A stretch of 64,000 nt of DNA from Thermostichus lividus PCC 6715. GTDB lineage: Bacteria; Cyanobacteriota; Cyanobacteriia; Thermosynechococcales; Thermosynechococcaceae. The first letter of the stretch is position 1; the number at the start of each line of letters is the position of its first letter. Where the stretch lies: assembly GCF_002754935.1 (NCBI RefSeq), contig NZ_CP018092.1, positions 1,116,001 to 1,180,000 on the forward strand, given 5' to 3'. The notes under the pieces are model-generated. The model had not been told where the DNA came from and did no database searches. It saw only the letters and a list, made by a program, of their open reading frames with translations. The translations under genes were made by a program, and so were the position numbers. Positions 9,887 through 19,318 of this stretch are shown piece by piece.

Positions 9887-10966
9887 ATGCGGATTGCTCA
9901 GATTGCGCCTTTGTGGGAACGTGTTCCTCCCCCAGCCTATGGCGGTACGGAATTAGTAGTTAGCTTACTAGCGGATGAATTAGTGCGGCGAGGGCATGAG
10001 GTGACCCTCTTTGCCACGGGTGACTCAAAAACCCTGGCACGGCTGGAAGCTGGATGTGCTGAGGCGTTGCGTCCCCAAGGGATTTTGCCACCGGAGTATG
10101 TGGTTTATGAGCAAATGCAACTGAGCAAGGTCTTTCAGCAGGCGGCGGACTTTGACTTAATTCATTCCCATGTGGACTACCCCGCCTTGCCCTATGCCAG
10201 CTTGACGAAAACACCCGTGGTTCATACCCTGCATGGTCTTTTCACCCCCCTCACGGAGCAGATATTTGTCCAGCATCATAACCAAAATTTTGTCAGTATC
10301 TCGAATTCGCAACGGCGTTCTGATTTAAATCTCAACTATGTAGCCACGGTCTATAATGCGATCGCCACCGATCGCTTCCAGTTTTACCCGCAACCGGACG
10401 AACCACCCTACCTCGCCTTTTTGGGGCGGATGTCCATCGAAAAAGGCCCTCACCTAGCGATCGCGATTGCCAAGGCGGTAGGCATCCCGCTGAAGATGGC
10501 TGGCAAGATTGATTTTTCCAACCAAACATTTTTTGAACGGGAAATTGCTCCCCACATTGATGGCCAGCAGATTCAATTTTTAGGGGAAGCCAACCATGCT
10601 ATGAAGAATGAACTGATGGGGCGCGCCCTAGCAACCCTGTTTCCGATTACGTGGCAAGAACCCTTCGGCCTTGTGATGGTTGAATCGATGGCCTGTGGAA
10701 CGCCTGTGATTGCCATGGCCTTGGGCGCTGCCCCGGAGGTGATTGCCCATGGTCGCAGCGGGTTCTTGTGCCACACCGTTGAGGACTGTGTTGCCGCTGT
10801 CCGCCAAGTATCACACATCGATCGGGCGGCCTGTCGTGCCTATGTCGAAGCCCACTTCGATGTTGATTGCATGGTGAATGGTTACGAAGCTGTCTATGAG
10901 GCTGTGCTGCGGGAACGCTTCGCCCAGAATGGTCATCTGCACACTCCCTTACGACTCGCCAGCTAA
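9887..10966 (+). CDS. Family 4 glycosyltransferase
   Basis: This 359-residue GT-B fold glycosyltransferase transfers a sugar from a nucleotide-sugar donor; the acceptor cannot be read from sequence. The N-terminal Rossmann half contains PPPAYGGTELVVSLLADEL with the glycine loop, and RRGHEVTLFATGDS. The C-terminal donor-binding half has LGRMSIEKGPHLAI and the GT4 E-x7-E motif in EPFGLVMVESMACGTPVI. An AAGGAGG ribosome-binding sequence eight bases upstream supports the ATG. It precedes a second, frameshifted glycosyltransferase and a debranching-type glucosidase, so a role in glycogen or another surface or storage glycan is a reasonable inference. Confidence 0.88.
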   Translation: MRIAQIAPLWERVPPPAYGGTELVVSLLADELVRRGHEVTLFATGDSKTLARLEAGCAEALRPQGILPPEYVVYEQMQLSKVFQQAADFDLIHSHVDYPALPYASLTKTPVVHTLHGLFTPLTEQIFVQHHNQNFVSISNSQRRSDLNLNYVATVYNAIATDRFQFYPQPDEPPYLAFLGRMSIEKGPHLAIAIAKAVGIPLKMAGKIDFSNQTFFEREIAPHIDGQQIQFLGEANHAMKNELMGRALATLFPITWQEPFGLVMVESMACGTPVIAMALGAAPEVIAHGRSGFLCHTVEDCVAAVRQVSHIDRAACRAYVEAHFDVDCMVNGYEAVYEAVLRERFAQNGHLHTPLRLAS

Positions 10967-11051
10967 GTGTCTGGTGAATGTCTGCCAGCCGTAGATCGGG
11001 AAAGCTTCTCCCATCCCCACCGGCCTAACACGTATCAGGAGGAGATGGTCT

Positions 11052-11797
11052 ATGACAGTCGCCCAGCAACCGTCAGTCACATTTCTTGCCCTTGACTATC
11101 CCCCCAGCCTACGCAGGGGCATTGGGTTCACTCGCTGGCCACTGCCTTAGGGCACCAAGGTTGGCAGGTGAATTGGGTTACAACCGCCGCCGGTCAATCT
11201 CCGCAGGGATTTTCCAAGGGAGACACCCCACAAACGCTTGCTTCAAAGGAAACGCTACCTGAACGCGAACTGACTAGCTTAGCCCCCACATGTCAACTGA
11301 TACCCATAGAACTGGACATAGATCCGCAGCCGTGCGAGCGATCGCTCAAGCAGGCGGCCCAAGCCATCCTTGCCCAGCAAACTCAGCGCGGGTTGATCAG
11401 CCCCCTCTTCCATAGTTTTGATGATGCCTCAGCCCAGCTTGGCCAATACTTCAAAGCGTGCTATGGTTGGCGCTGGCTCCATACCCCGCCCCTAGGGCAA
11501 AGCCCGATGGGAACGATCCAGCACACCGGCGCTGAACCCGATCAGTGGCTCCTTTGGCAGGGGATGGCCACTGGTACTGGGGATGATGAGGTCAATCGGC
11601 AACGCCAGCGGCACTATGGGGGCTTCCGCCGCGATCCTTGGGTGGCGATCGCCACCCACCTGCATAATATTTATCGCCAGCACTTAGCCGCCTACGTAGG
11701 CGCTCGTCACGTCGAGATCCCACCTGTGGTAACCTTACCGATTGCTCCAGACCACCTACCCTACCAAGATCGCGAACTGATGCTGGCCCATGCCTAA
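11052..11797 (+). pseudogene. Frameshifted, short glycosyltransferase-like gene
   Basis: An ATG at 11052 with AGGAGGAG upstream opens a frame encoding TVAQQPSVTFLALDYPP, then stops at 11148. From about 11105 the next frame continues the expected GT4 N-terminus as QPTQGHWVHSLATALGHQGW and runs open to 11797. Restoring one C in the C6 run at about 11100-11105 would join them into about 248 residues. This is still far short of the roughly 400 of GT4 enzymes and lacks the E-x7-E donor site, so it is either a relic or a protein reduced to the acceptor half. The 3' end overlaps the next gene by eight bases. Confidence 0.6.
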
Positions 11798-14219
11798 TCC
11801 ATCCATGAATCATCCATCTGTTTTCCCTGATCCGCTACCCCCACCATCAACCGACCCAGGAATCGAGCCACAGGCCGATTCACCGCCAACGGCAATGCCC
11901 CCTGCCGACTCCAGTGACCCCATATCTGTTGTGGAGTTGGGGGATGGACGTACCTTCGCCCCTGTGCAGGAGGCAACAGAGACGCAATGGCCCTGTACCC
12001 AGAGCCGACGCCAGCAGACAACGTTGATCCTGAAAGATAATGACATCTTCTTAATCACGGATCCGCTGGGAAATATCACCTGCTTTGATAAACGGGATGA
12101 GACGCACCTCGGTCTCTTTTGCCGCGATACCCGTTTCCTTAGCCGACTAGAGTTGCAATTTGAGCGTCAACCGCTGATCCTGCTAAGCAGTTCCGCCCAG
12201 CGCGGGTTTGCCCTATCGGCGCAGTGTGCCAATCCGGGAACATCGCAGATTCCACCGGAAACGGTGAGTATTCAGCGGGAGCTGGTGTTGCAAGGGGGGC
12301 TGCTAGAAAAATTGACCCTGACCAACTATGGCAAGCAGCCCGTTAGCTTTGAACTGAGTTTGACCTTTGAGGCTGACTTTGCTGACCTCTTTGAGATTCG
12401 CGGCTGGGTACGGCAACGCACGGGGTTACGGATGCGCCAGCTTCGAGATGCCGAAGACGATGTATCGCTGAGTGCACCGTCGTCCGCCGCCGTCTCTCAA
12501 GATGCACCATCAACCCTGTCCTCCTCCCGCTCCCAGGCTCTAGTCCTCGCCTATCGCGGGGTGGATGGGGTCTTTATGGAGACCCGTATTGACTTCTATC
12601 GCCATCAGCCCGATCGCCTAGAGGGATATACGGCCATCTGGCACCTGCTGTTGCTCCCCCATGCCACAACGGTGTTGGGCTATCGGCTACAGCCCTTTGT
12701 AAATAATGAACCCGCTTCATCGGTGAGCATCCCAGCAACCGTCAGCCAAGCGCTAGCGGCGGAAACGATGGAGATGCAGCAGTGGCAAGAGTGTACTACC
12801 CAGTTTTACGCTGACGATCGCCCCTTGCAGCAAATCCTTGATCGCGCCACCCAAGATATTTACCTGCTACAACAGACCTTTCCCCTTGGGGACGACACCG
12901 ATGAAACTGGGCAAGCCTTGGCAGCGGGTATTCCGTGGTTTTCCACCCTGTTTGGGCGCGATGCCCTGATTGCAGCGATGCAGACCTTGATTCTCAATCC
13001 GGATATTGCTCGCCAGACGCTGATGGTTCTAGCCGCCTATCAGGGACAGGCCACCAACGAATGGCGGGATGAGGAACCCGGGAAAATCCCCCACGAGTTG
13101 CGCCGGGGGGAAATGGCTCGCTGTGGCGAAATCCCCCATGATCCCTACTATGGCACGGTGGATGCTACGCCCCTGTGGCTGATGCTCTATGCCGATTACT
13201 ATGCCTGGACGGGCGATCGCGCCTTTTTGGAACAGTACTGGCCCCACGCCGAAGCGGCGATGGCGTGGATTGATCGCAACTGTGCGGCTAGCGAGGGGTA
13301 CTTAACCTACGAACGCAAGTCAGCGGGTGGGTTACGTAATCAAGGCTGGAAAGACTCAGGGGATTGCATTGTCAATGCCAAAGGGGACCTAGCAACGGGG
13401 GCGATCGCCCTCGTGGAGGTGCAGGGGTATGTTTATGCGGCTCGGATGCGCCTGAGTCAATTGGCTTACGCTCTTCACAAGCCGGACTTAGGCGATCGCT
13501 GGCAGCGGGCAGCTCAAACCCTCAAAGCCCAGTTCCAGAGAGACTTTTGGCTGCCGGAACAGGGGTACTTTGCACTGGCTCTCGATGGCGATGGCCACCC
13601 CGTAGATAGCATTACCTCTAACCCGGGGCAGTGTTTGGGGTTAGGGCTATTCAGTCGCGAACAGGCTCAGAGCGTTGCTGAACGCCTGAGTGCTCCGGAT
13701 TTGTTCAACGGCTGGGGGATTCGCACCCTCAGCAGTACCTCCCCCGCCTACAACCCGATGGGGTATCACTTGGGTTCGGTGTGGCCCCACGACAGCGGTC
13801 TGATTGCCTTGGGGCTGCGCAGCCTAGGCTATACGGAACAGGCTCTAGAAATTGCCCAAGGTCTTTTGGACATGACCGCCCAGCAGCCGTACTACCGCCC
13901 GCCGGAACTCTTTTGTGGTTTTGCCCGCACTGCCGATAGCCCCCCAGTTCGCTATCCCGTGGCCTGCTCACCCCAAGCCTGGGCCACCGGCAGCATCTTT
14001 CACCTCATCCAAGTGATGGTTAATCTTGTTCCCGATGCTCCCAATAACTGTTTGCGGGTGGTGAATCCGACGCTATTACCCGACGTTTACTATTTATCCC
14101 TGCGTAACCTACGCATTGGCCAGACATGGTTAGATCTGGAGTTCGAGCGAGCCAATGGCGCAACGGCCTGCCGCGTAGTGCAAAAACGGGGCAATTTACG
14201 GGTCATTATCGAAGCCTGA
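11790..14219 (+). CDS. Amylo-alpha-1,6-glucosidase / glycogen debranching-type enzyme
   Basis: The protein has 809 residues. About residues 65-320 match the N-terminal domain of bacterial debranching-type glucosidases (DNDIFLITDPLGN, GLFCRDTRFLSRLEL). About residues 340-800 form the six-hairpin (alpha/alpha)6 catalytic domain, with GIPWFSTLFGRDALIAAMQ, YETHxx-like and YGTVDATPLWL segments and a late YHLGSVWPHDSGLIALGL segment. These enzymes act on alpha-1,6-linked glucosyl branches, though close relatives have other polysaccharide substrates. The first 60 residues are Pro/Ser-rich and low in conservation, so the true start may be the ATG at 11805. It overlaps the upstream glycosyltransferase relic and converges on an ABC exporter gene nine bases away. 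Confidence 0.85.
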   Translation: MPNPSMNHPSVFPDPLPPPSTDPGIEPQADSPPTAMPPADSSDPISVVELGDGRTFAPVQEATETQWPCTQSRRQQTTLILKDNDIFLITDPLGNITCFDKRDETHLGLFCRDTRFLSRLELQFERQPLILLSSSAQRGFALSAQCANPGTSQIPPETVSIQRELVLQGGLLEKLTLTNYGKQPVSFELSLTFEADFADLFEIRGWVRQRTGLRMRQLRDAEDDVSLSAPSSAAVSQDAPSTLSSSRSQALVLAYRGVDGVFMETRIDFYRHQPDRLEGYTAIWHLLLLPHATTVLGYRLQPFVNNEPASSVSIPATVSQALAAETMEMQQWQECTTQFYADDRPLQQILDRATQDIYLLQQTFPLGDDTDETGQALAAGIPWFSTLFGRDALIAAMQTLILNPDIARQTLMVLAAYQGQATNEWRDEEPGKIPHELRRGEMARCGEIPHDPYYGTVDATPLWLMLYADYYAWTGDRAFLEQYWPHAEAAMAWIDRNCAASEGYLTYERKSAGGLRNQGWKDSGDCIVNAKGDLATGAIALVEVQGYVYAARMRLSQLAYALHKPDLGDRWQRAAQTLKAQFQRDFWLPEQGYFALALDGDGHPVDSITSNPGQCLGLGLFSREQAQSVAERLSAPDLFNGWGIRTLSSTSPAYNPMGYHLGSVWPHDSGLIALGLRSLGYTEQALEIAQGLLDMTAQQPYYRPPELFCGFARTADSPPVRYPVACSPQAWATGSIFHLIQVMVNLVPDAPNNCLRVVNPTLLPDVYYLSLRNLRIGQTWLDLEFERANGATACRVVQKRGNLRVIIEA

Positions 14220-14228
14220 GCTGGTGGT

Positions 14229-16055
14229 TTACAGATAGTACTGGTCTGGGGAATCGTCGCGATCGCGCTGGATCGCATAGAGATGGGCATACAGTCCCCC
14301 TTGTGCCAGTAGCTCGTCATGGTTGCCCTGCTCGCAGATGGTGCCTTCGTTGAGAACCACAATTTTATCGGCATCGCGAACCGTACTGAGGCGGTGGGCA
14401 ATGATAATCATGGTGCGGGTACCAGTAATCGTCCGCAGCGCTCGCTGAATATCCCGCTCCGACTCGTAATCTAGGCTTGACGTTGCTTCGTCAAAGACCA
14501 GCACATCGGGATCCGCCAACAGCGCCCGGGCAATCCCTAGGCGTTGCCGTTGCCCCCCCGACAGCCGCAGCCCCCGCTCCCCCACAATTGTCCGATAGCC
14601 ATGGGGAAGTTGTTCGGCAAATTCATCCACCCGCGCAATGGCACAGGCACGATAAACTGCTTCCGCATCGGCATCGGGGTGAGCGTAGGTGAGGTTATCC
14701 CAGAGGGTACCGTTAAACACGTCCACTTCTTGGTGCACGATCGCCAACCGTTTACGATAGGCGCGCACATCAAGGGTTTGAATGTCTTGGCCATCCACGA
14801 GAATCTGGCCTTGATCCGGCTGGAAATAGCGAAAGAGCAACTTAATGAGGGTTGACTTCCCTGAGCCGGAACGCCCCACCAAGGCGACGGTTTGACACGG
14901 CGGAATCAGCAAGGTAATATCCCGCAAAATTGGCCGTCCGGGGACATAGCTAAACCAGACGTGCTGGAAATCTACCTTGCCAGAGAGTTGAAGTTGGGGA
15001 ATGGCAGCTTGCCCGAGGTCAATGCTGTCTCGCCCTGAGGGTAGCTCCATAAATTCATGGAACCGCAGCACTGAGGCATAGCGCCGCGCAAACACTTCCG
15101 CCACCTGCGAGAGGGGGGTAATTTCGGCGTAGGCCATACTGGCAAGGGTGTAGATGGTAATGAAATGGCCAAGGGAGACCCGCCCAGCAATCGTGGCGGC
15201 CAAGGAGAACCCCAACAAGCTAAAGAGGCAACACTGCACAAGGGTGCCTTGCCATGTAATGAGATACATGTAGCCGCGGTGGATGCGATCAATCACCATC
15301 TTGAACTCGCGATCCAGTCGATGGCGCTGCCGCTCTAGTTCGCGGGCTTCGTTAGCAAAGGCTTTGACGGTTTTGATGTTGGTAATGATCTCGGAGGTAC
15401 GGCTTTCGGTGTTTTCAATGTGGCTGTCGAGAATTTCTTCTTTTTGAATAATTCGGCGCAGCGATCGCAACGTTAGCGCCAAGATCACACTAAACGAGAC
15501 AATCAAACCAAGGGCAACCGGCCAGTCGAGCCACCATAAAATCAGGCTAATGCCCAGCACCCGCACCAGCTTAGGAATTAGTTGACCGGCAACTTCAGGA
15601 TAGCTCCACGTATGGTTAGAGATGCCTTTGTTGACACGGTTGGCAATCCGACCGGGGTTATTTTCCTCAAAAAACTCTAAGGGTAGGCTGAGAATTTTTT
15701 CCACTGCTTTGCGGCTGTGATCTCGGCGCGCCGCAAGGGCGATCCACCAGTGGAACCACACCCCCACCCACGGCTGGATAGGAGCGCGGATCACCGTTGC
15801 TAAAAAGACCAGCGCACCCAGCACAGCAAGGTTCACCTGAAACGTATTGGTTACGCCAGTGAATCGGGTCACCGTTTCGGCGATCGCCACTATCGGCGCA
15901 TCCAGTGGTTGCTGCGAGAGCAAATTGAGAATTTGACCAATGGCATAGGGAACCAGGAGATCCACTAGCTCGCAAACGCTAGCCGCAATAATACTTGTGA
16001 GGGCGATCGCCCGGTAAGGACGATAGTAGGACAAAATTGAGCGAAAAGATGCCAT
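14229..16055 (-). CDS. ABC exporter, fused membrane and ATPase domains
   Basis: This 608-residue half-transporter has an N-terminal six-helix membrane domain and a C-terminal ATPase. Visible ATPase motifs are Walker A GRSGSGKST, Q-loop IVHQEVDVF, signature LSGGQRQR, Walker B VLVFDEATSSLD and H-loop AHRLST. It belongs to the MsbA/HlyB-like exporters; lipids, peptides or drugs are all possible cargo. The ATG at 16055 begins MASFRSILSYYRPYR. The frame extends 13 codons further to a TTG, which is less likely. It lies 61 bp downstream of the kinase gene on the same strand and may be the last gene of that run. Confidence 0.9.
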   Translation of the reverse strand: MASFRSILSYYRPYRAIALTSIIAASVCELVDLLVPYAIGQILNLLSQQPLDAPIVAIAETVTRFTGVTNTFQVNLAVLGALVFLATVIRAPIQPWVGVWFHWWIALAARRDHSRKAVEKILSLPLEFFEENNPGRIANRVNKGISNHTWSYPEVAGQLIPKLVRVLGISLILWWLDWPVALGLIVSFSVILALTLRSLRRIIQKEEILDSHIENTESRTSEIITNIKTVKAFANEARELERQRHRLDREFKMVIDRIHRGYMYLITWQGTLVQCCLFSLLGFSLAATIAGRVSLGHFITIYTLASMAYAEITPLSQVAEVFARRYASVLRFHEFMELPSGRDSIDLGQAAIPQLQLSGKVDFQHVWFSYVPGRPILRDITLLIPPCQTVALVGRSGSGKSTLIKLLFRYFQPDQGQILVDGQDIQTLDVRAYRKRLAIVHQEVDVFNGTLWDNLTYAHPDADAEAVYRACAIARVDEFAEQLPHGYRTIVGERGLRLSGGQRQRLGIARALLADPDVLVFDEATSSLDYESERDIQRALRTITGTRTMIIIAHRLSTVRDADKIVVLNEGTICEQGNHDELLAQGGLYAHLYAIQRDRDDSPDQYYL

Positions 16056-16116
16056 AACATCGATGCTCAGCAACAAATGTCTCGATTTTAACAAATTTTA
16101 ATAATGCCGTTTTTTT

Positions 16117-17511
16117 CTAAGGTGGCGGTGGCTCACCATTGGCGGGATTAGCGGGCGGTGGCTCAGCGTTGCCTGCGTCATTGGTTGGCGGGGGGGGTGA
16201 CTCAACCACCGGTGGGGTCGGCGATGGCGTAGCCACTGGCGGGACTGTGGGACTTGGCGTGGGGGTGGGCACGGTCAAGGTGGGTTCCGGCAGCGGTTGC
16301 TCTAACTCAGGCGTGGGGCTCTCCACTGGCTCTGGCGTCAGTGATGGGGTGGGTTCGGGTTCTGGCGTGTTTGTTGGTGTGGGGGTGGGGGTTGGGGTTA
16401 CCTCAAGGGGGGGGACAACCGTCGGTAAGGTGGGGGGAAATTCCTGTTCTTGAGGCTGCAAGGGCGGCGGCACAACGGTGTCCACCGGCTGACTCCGTAA
16501 CAGCAGACCCAGCCCTGCGCCAGCAAGCCCACCAATAAGTGCGGTTCCCAGCAGCCATCCCCAAGGTGACACGCCTGATCGCTGAGGGGAGGGTAGCACT
16601 GCCACCCCGCCCTCCGGCTGAGTTGCCCCTAAGGCAGTGCGATGTTTGGGCATCACCGCCACCGTTGCCGTAGTTTGACGAGCCACATTACCCCCTTCTA
16701 GGAGTTGTAACCATGCCCGCACACTTTGGGGACGCTCTCGCACATCCAGCGCCATCCCCCGTTCAATGGCGTCAATGGTGCGTTCACTGAGGTTGGGCTG
16801 GAACTGGCGCAGGTCTTCAAGGGGGACGCGATCGCGCAGCACCGACGCAACGGGCGGTTGACCGGCCAACAGGGCATAAAGCGTTGCTGCCAACGCATAG
16901 ACATCGGTGGCGGGAGTCCATTGGTGGCGAGGTAAATACTGCTCAACCGGGGCATAGCCTGCCGACAGCAACCCCGTATTGGTTTCAGTGACTCCGGTTG
17001 TATATTCACGGGCAATACCAAAATCAATCAGCACCACCTGATTGGTGCCTTCGCGGAGCATGATGTTATCGGGCTTGACATCGCGGTGCAGAATGCCGTG
17101 CTCGTGTACCAAATCAAGGGCACTGGCCACTTGGCGAATGTAGTGCAACGCTGTTTTTTCCGGCAGTGGCCCCTGCTGCTGAATCACTTGAGCGAGGGTC
17201 TGACCCGCAATATAGTCCATGACAATAAAAGGCCGACCCGCCTCAATAAAGCAGTCGCTCACCCGCACAATATGGGGGTGCTGAAACTGAGCAAGGCGTT
17301 GGGCTTCTTGGATAAAACGCTCCGCCAGATCATGGATGCGCTTCGGCGGCTCCTGTTGCAGATTGAGGGTTTTGAGAACCACTGGCTGATTCAGCAGGGT
17401 GTGGGTGGCGCGGTAGGTAACCCCAAACCCTCCCTGACTCAACAAGGCATCAAGACGATACTTCCCGCCTTGAAGGGTACTACCTACACTCAGCATACTC
17501 AGGGAGGACAT
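16117..17511 (-). CDS. Eukaryotic-type Ser/Thr protein kinase with Pro/Thr-rich tail
   Basis: The protein has 464 residues from ATG 17511; a GTG two codons earlier is equally possible. The N-terminal kinase domain (about 1-275) has the glycine loop LSQGGFGVTYRA, the lysine in VVLKTLN, catalytic HRDVKPDNIM, DFGIAR and the activation-segment APVEQY. A single membrane segment, GWLLGTALIGGLAGAGLGLL, at about 315-335 separates it from an outer tail of about 125 residues made almost only of Pro, Thr, Glu and Val (PTPTPTPTNTPEPEP). The tail would lie in the periplasm or lumen. The kinase start follows the upstream gene's stop by only a few bases. Confidence 0.92.
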   Translation of the reverse strand: MSSLSMLSVGSTLQGGKYRLDALLSQGGFGVTYRATHTLLNQPVVLKTLNLQQEPPKRIHDLAERFIQEAQRLAQFQHPHIVRVSDCFIEAGRPFIVMDYIAGQTLAQVIQQQGPLPEKTALHYIRQVASALDLVHEHGILHRDVKPDNIMLREGTNQVVLIDFGIAREYTTGVTETNTGLLSAGYAPVEQYLPRHQWTPATDVYALAATLYALLAGQPPVASVLRDRVPLEDLRQFQPNLSERTIDAIERGMALDVRERPQSVRAWLQLLEGGNVARQTTATVAVMPKHRTALGATQPEGGVAVLPSPQRSGVSPWGWLLGTALIGGLAGAGLGLLLRSQPVDTVVPPPLQPQEQEFPPTLPTVVPPLEVTPTPTPTPTNTPEPEPTPSLTPEPVESPTPELEQPLPEPTLTVPTPTPSPTVPPVATPSPTPPVVESPPPPTNDAGNAEPPPANPANGEPPPP

Positions 17512-17518
17512 AGGCACC

Positions 17519-18061
17519 TTAAGGACGCAGCGTCGAAGAAGGGGGTTGCGGCATTGTTAACGGGGCTGGCCGTTGACTAAGAATAACCAAGCGATAGCCC
17601 AAGTATGCAGGTAATGTCGCCATTATCATCAAGATTATCACGGACAACAGCGACCCCCAGTGAAACCGGGAGCCATAGTAACTACGGTAGGGATCATAGC
17701 CAGCCTGAGGCACAATTTTTTCCCGTAGAGCCATCGGCCGCTTAAAGCGTAAGCGCCGATCATCCAGTTTTTCAAATAAGATCCATCCCCCTTGGGCTTC
17801 TTCACGACAAACCTGCCGCAGCACTTCAGGGTCATGGAACTGATTGCGCAGCGATCGCACAATTTTGAATTCCCAACCCCCTAACTGAGCCGATGGTTTC
17901 CCTTGGGGATCGGGTGGTTTTGAAGGGTAGGTGGTCAACTGTTCCTCTTCTTCATACGCCTGTTGGGTTTGGTCGTGTTGCCAGCACCACCACTGGCGGT
18001 ACAGCAGGGCAGAAAAACCCAAGCTGCCGCTCATTAAGGATAATAGAATCACTTCGGCCAT
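17519..18061 (-). CDS. Two-span membrane protein, unknown function
   Basis: The 180-residue product begins with a membrane segment (VILLSLMSGSLGFSALLY) and ends with another (LLSVIILMIMATLPAYLGY). Between them is a soluble part of about 100 residues, with a conserved-looking WEFKIVRSLRNQFHDPEVL and GGWILFEKLDDRRLRFKRP. The middle resembles cyanobacterial proteins of unassigned role. No enzyme motif is evident. Its stop is only a few bases from the kinase start, so the two are probably co-translated; a substrate or regulator of that kinase is a guess from position alone. Confidence 0.7.
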   Translation of the reverse strand: MAEVILLSLMSGSLGFSALLYRQWWCWQHDQTQQAYEEEEQLTTYPSKPPDPQGKPSAQLGGWEFKIVRSLRNQFHDPEVLRQVCREEAQGGWILFEKLDDRRLRFKRPMALREKIVPQAGYDPYRSYYGSRFHWGSLLSVIILMIMATLPAYLGYRLVILSQRPAPLTMPQPPSSTLRP

Positions 18062-18118
18062 GGTGCTGCATTGGTGCTAGGGTCTGATCGGCGATCATAC
18101 CGGAAAAGCAGATGGTTG

Positions 18119-18922
18119 TTAGGGTGGGTCACGACTGTCACGGCGACGGATAAAATGGCAAATTCCGCGCTCTGAGGCACTAATAAAATCGCAAAACTCT
18201 TGAATGAGGGGATGATCCAGTTGTTCCCGCAACTGCTGTACCGCTTGGGAGGTGTTCAGCGCAGAGCGGTAGAGCACATCAAGGGCATGTTTCAGTATGT
18301 GCCGCTCCTGAGCAGAAAACCCCGCACGCCGTAAGCCCACCACATTTAACCCCATGATCGTATTGGTGCTCAGGCTGCGGGTCATACAAAAGGGCGGGAC
18401 ATCTTTTTGTATGGCCGTTCCCCCAGACAGCATCGCTAAACGGCCAATACGGGTAAACTGGTGCACCAAACAGTTACCGCTAATAAAGACGCGATCGCCA
18501 ATGTGGGCATAGCCGGCAATCAGTGCATTATTGGCGATCGTGACATAGTTCCCTACATGAACATTGTGGGCAAGATGACTATAGGCCATCAGTAAACAGT
18601 CGTGACCCACGTGGGTAACGGACTCAGCCTGCGTACCGCGATGAATCGTGACCCCCTCGCGCAGCGTACAGCGATCGCCAATGTGGACATAGCTCAGACC
18701 ACCGCGGTAGGACACATCCTGCGGTAAGTCACCAATCACTGCGCCACTGTGAACCCTACAGCCTTCCCCCAAGCGGGTGTGCCCCAGCAATGTGACGTGG
18801 GGGGCTAACTGCGTACCCCTGCCAATTTCAACCGTACCGGCAACATAGCAAAAGGGACCAATCTCCACATCCTCCGCAATCCGCGCGCCCGCCTCAACAA
18901 TCGCGGTTGGATGAATCCCCAT
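18119..18922 (-). CDS. lpxA: Acyl-ACP--UDP-N-acetylglucosamine O-acyltransferase
   Basis: LpxA adds a hydroxyacyl chain to UDP-GlcNAc, the first step of lipid A synthesis, in the cytoplasm. The 267-residue length and the left-handed beta-helix hexapeptide repeats (IHPTAIVEAGARIAEDVEIG onward) fit the family. The catalytic-base histidine region LLMAYSHLAHNVHVGN is present, as is the IHRGT segment. The C-terminal helical part starts near GLRRAGFSAQERHIL. The gene is not beside lpxC or fabZ as in many bacteria. It begins three bases after the HisKA-only gene stops, pointing to coupled translation of the two. Confidence 0.93.
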   Translation of the reverse strand: MGIHPTAIVEAGARIAEDVEIGPFCYVAGTVEIGRGTQLAPHVTLLGHTRLGEGCRVHSGAVIGDLPQDVSYRGGLSYVHIGDRCTLREGVTIHRGTQAESVTHVGHDCLLMAYSHLAHNVHVGNYVTIANNALIAGYAHIGDRVFISGNCLVHQFTRIGRLAMLSGGTAIQKDVPPFCMTRSLSTNTIMGLNVVGLRRAGFSAQERHILKHALDVLYRSALNTSQAVQQLREQLDHPLIQEFCDFISASERGICHFIRRRDSRDPP

Positions 18923-18925
18923 TTC

Positions 18926-19267
18926 TTACTCCCCCGACCACTGGTTAATCGCCCGCAGCACAACCTGCCCTTGCTGATAAACCGCACTGAGTTGGGGAAT
19001 GGGCTGGGGGGCACGGGAGAGCATTAACTCACAATAGCCAAGAATTACCGTCAAGGGAGTGCGCAGGTCATGGCGGTAGCGACTGAGATCATCGATCAGG
19101 GGGTGTGCGAGCTGGTCATTGAGTCGATCGCTAGCTGCTTGGATTTTGTGAATCAAGGCAGCCTCTTGGGCAGTCCATTGCAAGGATGTAGCCGATAACT
19201 CTTGGGCGATCGCCCCTAGCTGCTGTGCTTGCACCACCAGTTCTGCATGGGTTGAAAACAACTGCAC
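18926..19267 (-). CDS. HisKA dimerisation/phosphoacceptor-domain protein without kinase domain
   Basis: This 113-residue protein is mostly a two-helix coiled region followed by a histidine-kinase H-box, YRHDLRTPLTVILGYCEL, with the candidate phospho-histidine at residue 66. It ends 47 residues after that histidine, so no N, G1, F or G2 ATP-binding boxes are present, and the following sequence is lpxA on the same strand. The GTG at 19267 is the only reasonable start. It could be a phosphotransfer or dimerisation partner of a sensor kinase elsewhere, or the remainder of a longer kinase. Coupling to lpxA is shown by the three-base gap. Confidence 0.7.
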   Translation of the reverse strand: MQLFSTHAELVVQAQQLGAIAQELSATSLQWTAQEAALIHKIQAASDRLNDQLAHPLIDDLSRYRHDLRTPLTVILGYCELMLSRAPQPIPQLSAVYQQGQVVLRAINQWSGE

Positions 19268-19318
19268 GAAACGTCAAACCTTCTTACCATAAAAGAGATT
19301 ACGCGATTTTGACCCCCC

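Noticed and set aside
16139-16453. Gly/Val-rich plus-strand frame opposite the kinase tail
   Set aside because: It is the antisense reading of the Pro/Thr repeat codons.
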